Source: an uncultured Paludibaculum sp. (GTDB taxonomy: Bacteria; Acidobacteriota; Terriglobia; Bryobacterales; Bryobacteraceae). From it: a stretch of 64,000 bases of DNA. The position numbers and the translations under genes are program-made. Below are positions 34,554 to 42,259 of this stretch, piece after piece; position 1 is the first letter of the stretch; each line of letters starts with the position of its first letter. The notes beneath the pieces were generated by a model. It saw nothing but the letters and a program-made list of their open reading frames with translations, was not told where the DNA came from and did no database searches. The stretch covers positions 2,176,501 to 2,240,500 of the forward strand of contig NZ_OY762269.1 in the NCBI RefSeq assembly GCF_963665245.1, given 5' to 3'.

Positions 34554-35123
34554 ATGAGCACTCCTACCGTCCAGCGTTTTCAGGACCACTACATGGTTTT
34601 GGGGGTCAAGCCCCAATCCACGACTGAGGAGGTCTTCCAGGCGTACAGCAAACTGGCGGCCAAGTACCACCCCAGCAATCGGGAGACCCGGGATCAGGAG
34701 AAATTCAACGCTGTCACGCTGGCTTACGAGGTGCTTTCCGATCCAGTCCGCCGCAAGGAGTTCCTCGACAGCCTGCCCAAGGCTCAGATGGTGGATAACC
34801 CCCAGTTCGACAGCGACGACTTCTTCCGCGCCATCAGCGGTGAAGCTGCCCGCCGCATGGCGATCCTATGCCTTCTCTATGACCGCCGGCGGTTGCGGCC
34901 GGGCGTTCCTGGCGTCTCCGTGCGGGAGGTCGAGCGCACCACTGCCATCTCGACCGAGGAGATGTTCTTCTGCATCTGGTATCTGAAGCAGCGTAACCTG
35001 ATCATCTCGGACGACAAGAGCCAGGTGCAGATCACGGTGGACGGCATGGACTACCTCGAAAGTCACATTCCGACGCCGGAAGTGATTCTGCCGCTGCTGA
35101 AGCTGGAGCCAAAGGTCAAATAG
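34554..35123 (+). CDS. J-domain protein with HPD changed to HPS and a C-terminal wHTH-like region
   Basis: This 189-residue protein has an N-terminal J-domain (residues 10-72: DHYMVLGVKP, AYSKLAAKYHPSNRE, FNAVTLAYEVLSDPVRR). The tripeptide required for stimulating DnaK ATPase, HPD, reads His39-Pro40-Ser41, so the standard co-chaperone role is doubtful. Residues about 95-180 (AILCLLYDRRRL, GVSVREVERTTAISTEEMFFCIWYLKQRNLI) resemble a winged helix. It may be a scaffold that binds DnaK clients or another partner. The adaptor/permease operon begins 154 nt downstream on the same strand. Confidence 0.8.
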   Translation: MSTPTVQRFQDHYMVLGVKPQSTTEEVFQAYSKLAAKYHPSNRETRDQEKFNAVTLAYEVLSDPVRRKEFLDSLPKAQMVDNPQFDSDDFFRAISGEAARRMAILCLLYDRRRLRPGVPGVSVREVERTTAISTEEMFFCIWYLKQRNLIISDDKSQVQITVDGMDYLESHIPTPEVILPLLKLEPKVK

Positions 35124-35175
35124 CCAGGGCGCCTCGACAGCGTGGAAGCCGACGAAGCGGATGATCTGATGCGGT

Positions 35176-35190
35176 TCCCGGTAACCGGGA
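35176..35190. promoter_or_regulatory. 15-bp palindrome before the adaptor operon
   Basis: TCCCGGTAACCGGGA is a perfect palindrome around one A, lying about 90 nt before the first adaptor gene. An AT-rich inverted repeat TAAATA/TATTTA follows at 35204-35219. One of these could be an operator or promoter for the export operon. Confidence 0.3.
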
Positions 35191-35277
35191 GCGGCTTTGA
35201 CGGTAAATAGAAATATTTAGCGAAACCGGTCAACACTTTTATCCGTCACGGCGTCTAACGAGAGAGCGCAGGTCCTG

Positions 35278-36324
35278 ATGTTTCGCATCCTAACGGCTAT
35301 TCTTGCCTCCTTTGTGCTGGCTGGCTGCAGCCGGCCAGCGTCCGTTCCTACCGTTTCCGCCGCTTCCTCCCCGCCGGTGCCCGTCGAAACCGCGACCAAT
35401 CCTGGAGAGATCCGGGCCACCGGCAAGGTAAAGGCCGTGCGGGAATTCACTGTGCAGGTGCCACAGATTGCCGGTTTGACCGGCCAGTCCAGCCGCCTGA
35501 CCGTTACCAAGATCATCGCCAGCGGATCCAAAGTGGAAGCCGGAGACACTCTGGCCGAGTTCGACCAGACGCAGCAACTGGACAACGCGCGCGAGGCCGG
35601 GGCCAAGCTGGACGACCTGAATCACCAGATCGCGCAGAAGCGAGCGGAGATTCGGGCCAATGCCGAAACACGCGCCTCGGAGCGACAGCAGGCCGAGGCC
35701 GACCTGGCCAAGGCGAGGATTCAGCTCAGGAAGAATGAGACCTTAAGCGACATCGCGCGCGCCCAGAACGAGGAGAAGGCGGCGGCGGCTGTCCTCAAGC
35801 TGGAGTCGTTGAAGAAATCCCACGAATTTCGGACCAAAGCCGACGTGGCCTCCGTGCGGATTCTGGAATTGAAGCGGGACCGCCAGGCGGTTTCCCTGAA
35901 ACGCGCCGAAACAAATGTAAACAAGCTGGCCATCAAGGCGCCTCATGCTGGGATGGTTGCCCTGGAGGCGATCTGGCGTGGCGACTCACGTGGGCCCGCC
36001 CAGGAAGGCGACCAAGTCTATCCAGGTCAACCGTTGGTGCGTCTCTTCGACCCGACCGAGATGGAAGTCCACACGTCGGTTGGGGAGCCGGACGGAGCCA
36101 TATTGGGGCCGGGGGCCCGTGCTTTCGTCCGGCTGGATGCCTACCCGGATCTGGTTTTTCCGGCGCGGTTTCTCACCGCCAATCCGGTGGCGACGGCCGA
36201 TCTCGGCAGCCCCATCAAACGCTTTACCGCCCGATTTGTGATTGAGAAGGGCGACCCTCATCTGCTGCCCGATCTCTCGGCGGCGGTGGTCATCACGGGC
36301 CGCAAACCAGGTGTGACGCGATGA
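35278..36324 (+). CDS. Membrane-fusion adaptor lipoprotein (HlyD family), first of three
   Basis: This 348-residue periplasmic adaptor has the lipobox LAGC. It shows a biotinyl-lipoyl-like half (IASGSKVEAGDTLAEFD), a long charged alpha-hairpin (residues about 100-205), and the second lipoyl half plus beta-barrel (IKAPHAGMVALEAIWRGD onward). HlyD-family adaptors link an inner-membrane pump to an outer-membrane channel. It overlaps the next adaptor by 4 nt (ATGA). Three consecutive adaptors in one operon are unusual. Confidence 0.85.
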   Translation: MFRILTAILASFVLAGCSRPASVPTVSAASSPPVPVETATNPGEIRATGKVKAVREFTVQVPQIAGLTGQSSRLTVTKIIASGSKVEAGDTLAEFDQTQQLDNAREAGAKLDDLNHQIAQKRAEIRANAETRASERQQAEADLAKARIQLRKNETLSDIARAQNEEKAAAAVLKLESLKKSHEFRTKADVASVRILELKRDRQAVSLKRAETNVNKLAIKAPHAGMVALEAIWRGDSRGPAQEGDQVYPGQPLVRLFDPTEMEVHTSVGEPDGAILGPGARAFVRLDAYPDLVFPARFLTANPVATADLGSPIKRFTARFVIEKGDPHLLPDLSAAVVITGRKPGVTR

Positions 36325-37586
36325 AGTGGAAACTGCTGTTGAAGTGGGCCGGCGCGCTGATCTTCAGCGCCGCGGCGGTGGTGACGGTTCTGCGGCTGCG
36401 GGAGGTGCGCGCGGCCACGGCGTTGCCGACGGCGCCGGTCCGCCAGGGCGAGTTTCTGGTCATCACGCGCTGCCGGGGCGAATTGCGCGCGCGGCGTTCG
36501 GTGTCGATCACCGCTCCGACGAATGTGCCGGACCTGCGTATCGTGTGGCTGGCGGCGCAGAACTCGTTGGTAAAAGAGGGCGACGTCGTCATCAAGTTCG
36601 ACCAGAGCAGTGCCAGGCAGCAACTGCAGGAGAAAGAGGCGGCGCTGAAGCAGGCGCAGGCGACGCTCGATCAGGCGGTGGCCGAGGCGCGCATCACCGC
36701 CGAGGCAGATCACCTGGCCCTATCGGCGGCGCACTACGAAGTGGAGAAGGCCAAACTCGAAGTGAGCCGGCAGGAGCTACTAAGCGTACTGGATGCCGAG
36801 ACGGCCAAGGTGAACCTGGAGTCGGCGGTGCAGAAGGAGAGTGTGCAGAAGGCAACCGTCGATCTGCATGCCGCCTCCGCCAAATCCAAGACCGCATCCT
36901 TGACGCGCGTTCTGGAGCAGGCCCAGTATGAAGTCGACCTTACCAAGAGCCGGCTGGCGAAGATGGAAGTCCGGTCGCCGCTCAGCGGCGTGATCGTGTG
37001 CCAGCCCAACTACTCGCAGGGCTGGATGAATGCGAAACCGTTCAAGGTCGGCGACCAGGCGTGGCCGGGCGCGACCATCGCCGTGATTCCCGATCTGGCG
37101 ACCCTGGAGATGGAAGGCAAGGTGGAGGAGACTGACCGCGGCCTCATCGAGACCGGCAACGACGTGAAGATCCGTCTCGACGCTCTGCCGGAGCTGACAG
37201 TGCCGGGCAAACTGGCTGAGATGTCGACAATGGCGCAGGTCTCGTTCGAATGGCCGCCCAGCTACAGTTTCCGCGCGTACGCCAAGGTTGACAAGCCCGA
37301 TACGCGTCTGCGGCCCGAGATGAACGGCTCGATGGATGTGATTGTGAACCGTCTGAAAGACGCGATCAGCGTGCCGGCCAAGGCGGTGTTCACAAAAGAC
37401 GGAAAGCCCATTGTGTACCTGGCATCGGCCGGAGGATACCGGCCGCGTCAGGTGGAGGTGCTGGCGCGCAACCCCGACGAGGTGGCGGTGAAGGGCCTGC
37501 CCGCTGGTTCGGAGGTGACGCTGGTGGAACCCGATTCCGACGATGCCGCGCCAGCCGCTGCCGGAAAGAAAGAGGCAAAGAAGTGA
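36321..37586 (+). CDS. Membrane-fusion adaptor (HlyD family), second of three
   Basis: This 421-residue adaptor is anchored by an N-terminal helix (KWAGALIFSAAAVVTVL) rather than a lipid. The layout is lipoyl half, long coiled-coil hairpin (residues about 95-210, repeated AxLxQAxA patterns), second half (VRSPLSGVIVCQPNYSQ), beta-barrel (KIRLDALPELTVPGKLAEM) and membrane-proximal domain (ISVPAKAVFTKDGKPIVYLA). It starts inside the preceding gene's stop and ends overlapping the third adaptor's GTG. The different anchor from the first adaptor suggests non-redundant roles. Confidence 0.87.
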   Translation: MKWKLLLKWAGALIFSAAAVVTVLRLREVRAATALPTAPVRQGEFLVITRCRGELRARRSVSITAPTNVPDLRIVWLAAQNSLVKEGDVVIKFDQSSARQQLQEKEAALKQAQATLDQAVAEARITAEADHLALSAAHYEVEKAKLEVSRQELLSVLDAETAKVNLESAVQKESVQKATVDLHAASAKSKTASLTRVLEQAQYEVDLTKSRLAKMEVRSPLSGVIVCQPNYSQGWMNAKPFKVGDQAWPGATIAVIPDLATLEMEGKVEETDRGLIETGNDVKIRLDALPELTVPGKLAEMSTMAQVSFEWPPSYSFRAYAKVDKPDTRLRPEMNGSMDVIVNRLKDAISVPAKAVFTKDGKPIVYLASAGGYRPRQVEVLARNPDEVAVKGLPAGSEVTLVEPDSDDAAPAAAGKKEAKK

Positions 37587-38899
37587 GGCGATCGGCCCTT
37601 CTGACCGGAGCGGTGATGACGGTGCCGGCCCTGGCGGTGCTCATTGCCGTCACCAGCGGTGCGGCGTCGAACTGGCCTGCCTGGCCCAGGCAATCAGGCC
37701 CGGCCGCGGCATTGAACCTGCCCAGCACGACGGTGAAACGCGGCGAAGTGCGGTTCACCGTGAGTGCTCGGGGAGAGCTGCAGGGCAGCAACTCCGAGAT
37801 GATGGTGGCGCCGATGACTGGCGCGCGGGAATTGATCATCACCTATCTCAAGGATCCGGGAGAGCAGGTGAAGGCCGGCGAGACGGTGGTGCAGTTTGAT
37901 ACGACCGAACAGGAGTTTGCGCTGGCCGAGGCAGAGGCCGATCTGGCGGAAGCCGAGCAGCAGGTGGTGCAGGCCGAGGCGGAAACCGCGGCCAAGGAAG
38001 AAGAGACGCGGGCACTACTCCTGCAGGCGAAATCCGACCTTAAGGTAGCGGAGCTCGAGGCCCGGAAAAATCCGCTGTTGGCCGCGATCGTGGCGCGACA
38101 GAACACGCTGGCCGTGGAGGCCGCGCAGGACCGGCTTCATCAGTTGGAACGGGACATTGCGAATCGCGGAGCGTCGTCGCGCGCGGCCATCATGATCCAG
38201 GAAGCAGCCCGCAATAAGGCCCAGGTGAAAGCGCAGACGGCGCGCAAGAACATCGACTCGATGAACCTGAAGGCAAAGTCCGGCGGGTATGTGAACGTGC
38301 AGCAGAATATGAACGGCAACTTCATGTTCTGGGGCATGCAACTGCCGGCGTTCAAGCTGGGCGACACGGCGCGCGCGGGCATGGCGGTGGCGCAGATTCC
38401 CGACTTGAATTCGTGGGAGATCCGGGCGCAGATCGCCGAGCTCGACCGTGGCCATTTGGCCGACGGGCAGATCGCCGAAGTCAGCATTGTGGCAATGCCG
38501 GACAAGCAATTCAAGGCGCACATTAAAAGCATCGGTGGCACGAATGGCTCACCCTGGGAGCGGCGGTTCGAATGCGTATTCGCGCTCGACAATCCGGTGC
38601 CCGAGCTACGGCCGGGCATGAGTGCCAATATCAGGGTGACCACCGACACCGTGAAGGACGCGCTCTGGCTGCCGTCGCAGGCGCTCTTTGAAAGCGACGG
38701 CCGGACCTTCGTCTACCTGCAATCCGGGCAGAGTTTTTCGCCAAAAGACGTCAAGCTCGTGCAGCGCAGCGAGAGCCGTGTCGTGATTACTGGGTTGAGC
38801 GAGGGGCAGGTGGTGGCGATGGCGAGTCCGGAGTCGATGCAGAGGAAGAAGGGCGAGGGTTCGGCCAGTGGAGCCTTGAAGGCACTGAAGGGCTCATGA
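37583..38899 (+). CDS. Membrane-fusion adaptor (HlyD family), third of three
   Basis: This 438-residue adaptor has an N-terminal membrane helix (LLTGAVMTVPALAVLIAV). A lipoyl half follows (YLKDPGEQVKAGETVVQFDT), then a long Ala/Glu-rich coiled-coil hairpin (residues about 110-225), and a beta-barrel with a SLxxLxF-like DALWLPSQALFESDGRTFVYL domain. The second lipoyl half (NLKAKSGGYVNVQQNMNGNFMFWG) contains an insertion compared with its partner. The start is a GTG sharing GTGA with the preceding stop. It overlaps the permease gene by 4 nt. Confidence 0.86.
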   Translation: MRRSALLTGAVMTVPALAVLIAVTSGAASNWPAWPRQSGPAAALNLPSTTVKRGEVRFTVSARGELQGSNSEMMVAPMTGARELIITYLKDPGEQVKAGETVVQFDTTEQEFALAEAEADLAEAEQQVVQAEAETAAKEEETRALLLQAKSDLKVAELEARKNPLLAAIVARQNTLAVEAAQDRLHQLERDIANRGASSRAAIMIQEAARNKAQVKAQTARKNIDSMNLKAKSGGYVNVQQNMNGNFMFWGMQLPAFKLGDTARAGMAVAQIPDLNSWEIRAQIAELDRGHLADGQIAEVSIVAMPDKQFKAHIKSIGGTNGSPWERRFECVFALDNPVPELRPGMSANIRVTTDTVKDALWLPSQALFESDGRTFVYLQSGQSFSPKDVKLVQRSESRVVITGLSEGQVVAMASPESMQRKKGEGSASGALKALKGS

Positions 38900-40146
38900 G
38901 AATTCCACGCATCTTCTCGGACATCGCGGTTTCGTTCTCAAACCTGCGCGCGCAGAAGACACGCACGTTCCTTACGGCACTCGGCATTGTGTTCGGCGTC
39001 GGCTCTGTCATCGGAATGCTTGCCATTGGCGAAGGAGCCAAGGAGGAGTCGCTGCGCTTCATCGAACAGTTGGGCGTGCGCAACATCCTCATCGAGTCGC
39101 GGCCGGCGATGAGCGCCGAGGAGTTCCAGCAGCGGCGGCGCAATTCGCCCGGCTTGACCGAACGGGACGTGCGCATTGTGGAGACGAATCTGGAGTCGAT
39201 GGAGACCGTCTCGCCGCGCCGCACGTTGCATCCTCAGCGCGTGGTGCCCAAGCCTTCGGCGGATGTGCCGGAACTCTACGGAGTGCGTTCCGCCTATGCG
39301 GCCATTCACAGCCTGAAGCTGATGGAAGGCAGGTTCTTCACGCCGGACCAGGATGCCCAGAGCGCGGCCGTCTGTGTCCTGGGTGAGAAGGCCAAGGTGA
39401 GCCTGCTGGGCTATGGAAAGGCCGTGGGCCAGTTCGTCAAAGTGAACGATACCTGGCTGGAAGTGGTGGGCGTCCTCGGAGAGCGTGTGGCCGCCGCCCA
39501 GGCCGGCGGGGCCGGCGCGCACGACGTCAATAACGTCGTCTACATCCCCTTGAATAGCTTTCAATATCGCTACTGGGACCGCACGAGCAACACGCGCGAC
39601 GACCTGGACGGCATCGACATCCGTCTGAAGCCCGGCGCCGACAGCATAGAGTCCTCCAAGATCGTCAATGCCATTCTGAACTCCACCCATCACAACACAC
39701 AGGATTTCACCGTGACGATTCCGGCCGCGCTGCTCGCGCAGCAACAGCAGACGCAGAGGATTTTCACCTATGTGATGGTCGCCATCGCCGCCATCTCGCT
39801 GTTGGTGGGCGGCATCGGCATCATGAATATCGTGCTGGCGACGGTACTGGAACGGACCCGCGAAATCGGCATCCGCCGTGCCACCGGGGCCCGCCGCGTC
39901 GACATCGTCAGGCAGTTCCTGATGGAGTCGGTACTCATCTCGGTAGGCGGCGGACTGTTGGGCATTGCCTTCGGCTTTGGGCTTTCCCACTCCATCGCCC
40001 GCTTCGCCGAGTGGAAGACCATTGTCACGAGCTCCTCGGTGATCATTGCCTTCGGTGTGTCTGTTGCCGTGGGCGTCGTGTTCGGAATCTATCCGGCCAT
40101 GAAGGCGGCACGGATCAACCCGATTGAGGCTTTGCGCTATGAGTGA
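38896..40146 (+). CDS. MacB-type ABC permease (FtsX family) without ATPase domain
   Basis: This 416-residue inner-membrane protein has an N-terminal helix (KTRTFLTALGIVFGVGSVIGML), a periplasmic MacB_PCD domain of about 220 residues, and three C-terminal helices (TYVMVAIAAISLLVGGIGIM, SVLISVGGGLLGIAFGFG, VIIAFGVSVAVGVVFG). The cytoplasmic coupling motif EIGIRRATGAR and the end PIEALRYE are typical of MacB/LolC. Unlike E. coli MacB it lacks the fused ATPase, and none is encoded in this operon. It must recruit an ATPase from elsewhere. Its 3' end overlaps the convergent membrane-protein gene by 10 nt. Confidence 0.88.
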   Translation: MRIPRIFSDIAVSFSNLRAQKTRTFLTALGIVFGVGSVIGMLAIGEGAKEESLRFIEQLGVRNILIESRPAMSAEEFQQRRRNSPGLTERDVRIVETNLESMETVSPRRTLHPQRVVPKPSADVPELYGVRSAYAAIHSLKLMEGRFFTPDQDAQSAAVCVLGEKAKVSLLGYGKAVGQFVKVNDTWLEVVGVLGERVAAAQAGGAGAHDVNNVVYIPLNSFQYRYWDRTSNTRDDLDGIDIRLKPGADSIESSKIVNAILNSTHHNTQDFTVTIPAALLAQQQQTQRIFTYVMVAIAAISLLVGGIGIMNIVLATVLERTREIGIRRATGARRVDIVRQFLMESVLISVGGGLLGIAFGFGLSHSIARFAEWKTIVTSSSVIIAFGVSVAVGVVFGIYPAMKAARINPIEALRYE

Positions 40147-41051
40147 GCGCCGCCCGCATCCTCCTGTTTGCTGGCCAACAGCGGCTTCAGGCTGCTCACC
40201 GATTTCAGCACGTTGAACCAGAACGGCGCGCCCAGACAGAGCAGGGCGATGGTGAAGAACACGCCCAGTAGATGCCGCCTGTTGCCGTAAGGCTCATACC
40301 AGGGAGCAGGGTAGGGTGTGGGAACCAGTTGCAGAGACGTCTGATCGAGCGTCGACTTAATCTCGCTCGCCCGTTTGGCCAGCCGCTCCACGGCGGCCTT
40401 CTGGTCGGCGTCGGCCGGCACCTGCTGCTGCGCCTTCTCGGTGAGTGCGGAAGATGCGGTGACAAGGCCGGCGCGCAGTTGGGCGTCCGACGATAGCTGT
40501 GTGTAGAGTTGCAGGCTGTCCAGGTGGAGTGCCAGGCACAGCACCACCGCGAACACGATGGTCCAAACCCGCATGTGCAGGCTGAATCGCTGTGCTGTGC
40601 GGCTCATGGCCGTTTCAAACCAGAACTGGAACTCATCGGCCACGCCGGCCGCGGATGGGAGCTGCGCTTGCGCCGCCAGTTTCTGCATAGCGGTTTTCAA
40701 GTCTCCGGCGCCGGTCTGCCCGGCCATCTTGTCGAGGATGTGGACGAACTCGCCGACGGTCACATGGTTCGCCAGTTGCCACCGCCGCAACATCGGCACC
40801 TTCTGGCGGATGACCGACATCGACGAATCGGAGATCAATGGATGGCGCAACACGGCCTCGGCAATGTCGTGGGCGTGCGTTTTCGCATCGGGATAGATGT
40901 TTTCGATTAGCGCCTTCAGCCCCCACCGCAGGTTGGTGCCCCGCAGACCAAGGAAGGCGGAGACCATCTGCGTCAGCGTCGTGATGATCAGGCTCATCGC
41001 CAGCATCACGGTGGCAAAGGCGACTAACGTGTCCAGGTGTTCCAAAGACAT
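40137..41051 (-). CDS. Membrane protein of unknown function with soluble middle region
   Basis: This 304-residue protein has an N-terminal helix (TLVAFATVMLAMSLIITTLT), a soluble segment of about 120 residues, two mid/late helices (WTIVFAVVLCLALHL and LLGVFFTIALLCLGAPFWFNVL), and a 100-residue region between them. GGAGGAG lies 8 nt before the ATG at 41051, which decides the start over an ATG 57 nt upstream. Similar proteins occur widely as uncharacterised membrane proteins. I see no motif pointing to a function. It converges on the MacB-type gene. Confidence 0.7.
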   Translation of the reverse strand: MSLEHLDTLVAFATVMLAMSLIITTLTQMVSAFLGLRGTNLRWGLKALIENIYPDAKTHAHDIAEAVLRHPLISDSSMSVIRQKVPMLRRWQLANHVTVGEFVHILDKMAGQTGAGDLKTAMQKLAAQAQLPSAAGVADEFQFWFETAMSRTAQRFSLHMRVWTIVFAVVLCLALHLDSLQLYTQLSSDAQLRAGLVTASSALTEKAQQQVPADADQKAAVERLAKRASEIKSTLDQTSLQLVPTPYPAPWYEPYGNRRHLLGVFFTIALLCLGAPFWFNVLKSVSSLKPLLASKQEDAGGAHS

Positions 41052-41121
41052 GGGGGGTACTCCTCCGGGTACCAGAAGAGAAGTACACCCTTTTCTGGCG
41101 AAATACAATCGGACATACAGG

Positions 41122-42147
41122 TCAGTTTTTCGCTTCGGCCGCCGGCTTCTTCGCCTCGCGGACTGACCGCTCCACCATGTCGTGTACGTCGGTGGAAACA
41201 GGCTGGTCGCGCCACAGCCAGCGCATCATCTCGGGCAGAATGGGACCGCCCATCTTCTGGCCATGGCGGTTCACCCCCCACGTGTAGTTCACGTCATAGC
41301 CTTTCGAGGTGAGCGCTTTCATCAGCCGGACATTCTGGTAGAACCAGTCGCGCTTTTCGTCGTAAGTGCCATCCTGCCGCAGGCCCCGGTTGTCGTTGCG
41401 GCCGTCCTGCAGGAAGATGCGGATCGGCTTCCTTTCGGCCTGGAGCACCAGGTCGGGATAGACGTGACCGCCGCGCAGGTTCACGAAACTGCCGACGACG
41501 CTCAATACCTTGCGGAACTCGTTGGGCCGCTCCCAGGCGACGGTGAAGGCGGCGATCGCGCCCGAACTGGCGCCGCCGATGCCACGCTGCTCGGGGTCTT
41601 TGGAGATGTTGTATTCCTTATTCAGCACAGGCAGAAGCTCGTCCACGATGACTCGCGCGTACTTGTCATCGAGCGTGTTGTACTCCGTCGGACGGTTGGT
41701 TGTGCGGTCGCCCCACTCCTTGGCATTGGGCTCCGGTTGATCGGGACGGCGGCCCGGATTGATGAACACGCCGATCATCACCGGTATTTCACGACGGAAT
41801 ATCAAATTGTCCATGACATTTTGTGCACGCGCATCCCCCTCCGTGTTCATGAACGCTTGGCCGTCGTTGAACACCATCAAACTTGCCGGGATCGCGGGGT
41901 CATATTGAGCGGGTACGTAGACCCAATAGGTGTGCTGGGTTCCGGGGTAGGCCTCGCTCGGCAGTGTGAACGGCCCGCGGATCTCACCCTTGGGGACTCC
42001 TTCCTGCGGCAGCGAGTCGGGCCCCAAGTGATAGTAGACATCCGGGTTGGGGCCCTGGTTGGCGGCCGGACGGTTGGCCTGGGCGAAGGTCATGCCGGGT
42101 ATCCCTACCACGAGGAGGGCGAAAACACAGGAGAGTGCTCGATTCAT
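41122..42147 (-). CDS. Secreted esterase, enterochelin-esterase/esterase D-like
   Basis: This 341-residue alpha/beta-hydrolase has a signal peptide (CVFALLVVGIPGMTFAQA). The nucleophile elbow is GGASSG, within RGIGGASSGAIAAFTVAW; the acid and His are probably in LQDGRNDNRG and NRHGQKMGG. The N-terminal block (HTYWVYVPAQYDPAIPASLMVFNDGQAF) matches the esterase family around Fes/EstD. Exported relatives in soil bacteria often cleave acyl or feruloyl groups from polysaccharides, which is an inference here. It is divergent from the DUF1592 operon, with a 112-nt intergenic region. Confidence 0.85.
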   Translation of the reverse strand: MNRALSCVFALLVVGIPGMTFAQANRPAANQGPNPDVYYHLGPDSLPQEGVPKGEIRGPFTLPSEAYPGTQHTYWVYVPAQYDPAIPASLMVFNDGQAFMNTEGDARAQNVMDNLIFRREIPVMIGVFINPGRRPDQPEPNAKEWGDRTTNRPTEYNTLDDKYARVIVDELLPVLNKEYNISKDPEQRGIGGASSGAIAAFTVAWERPNEFRKVLSVVGSFVNLRGGHVYPDLVLQAERKPIRIFLQDGRNDNRGLRQDGTYDEKRDWFYQNVRLMKALTSKGYDVNYTWGVNRHGQKMGGPILPEMMRWLWRDQPVSTDVHDMVERSVREAKKPAAEAKN

Positions 42148-42259
42148 ATTGGACTGTTGGGTGATTGAATTCCGATTACTTGCGTGTCAAGATTATCATG
42201 CTCCACGTTTCAATCTGTAGTAACTTGTCCAGCAAGTTTCCCGCCTACCAGGAGAGGGT

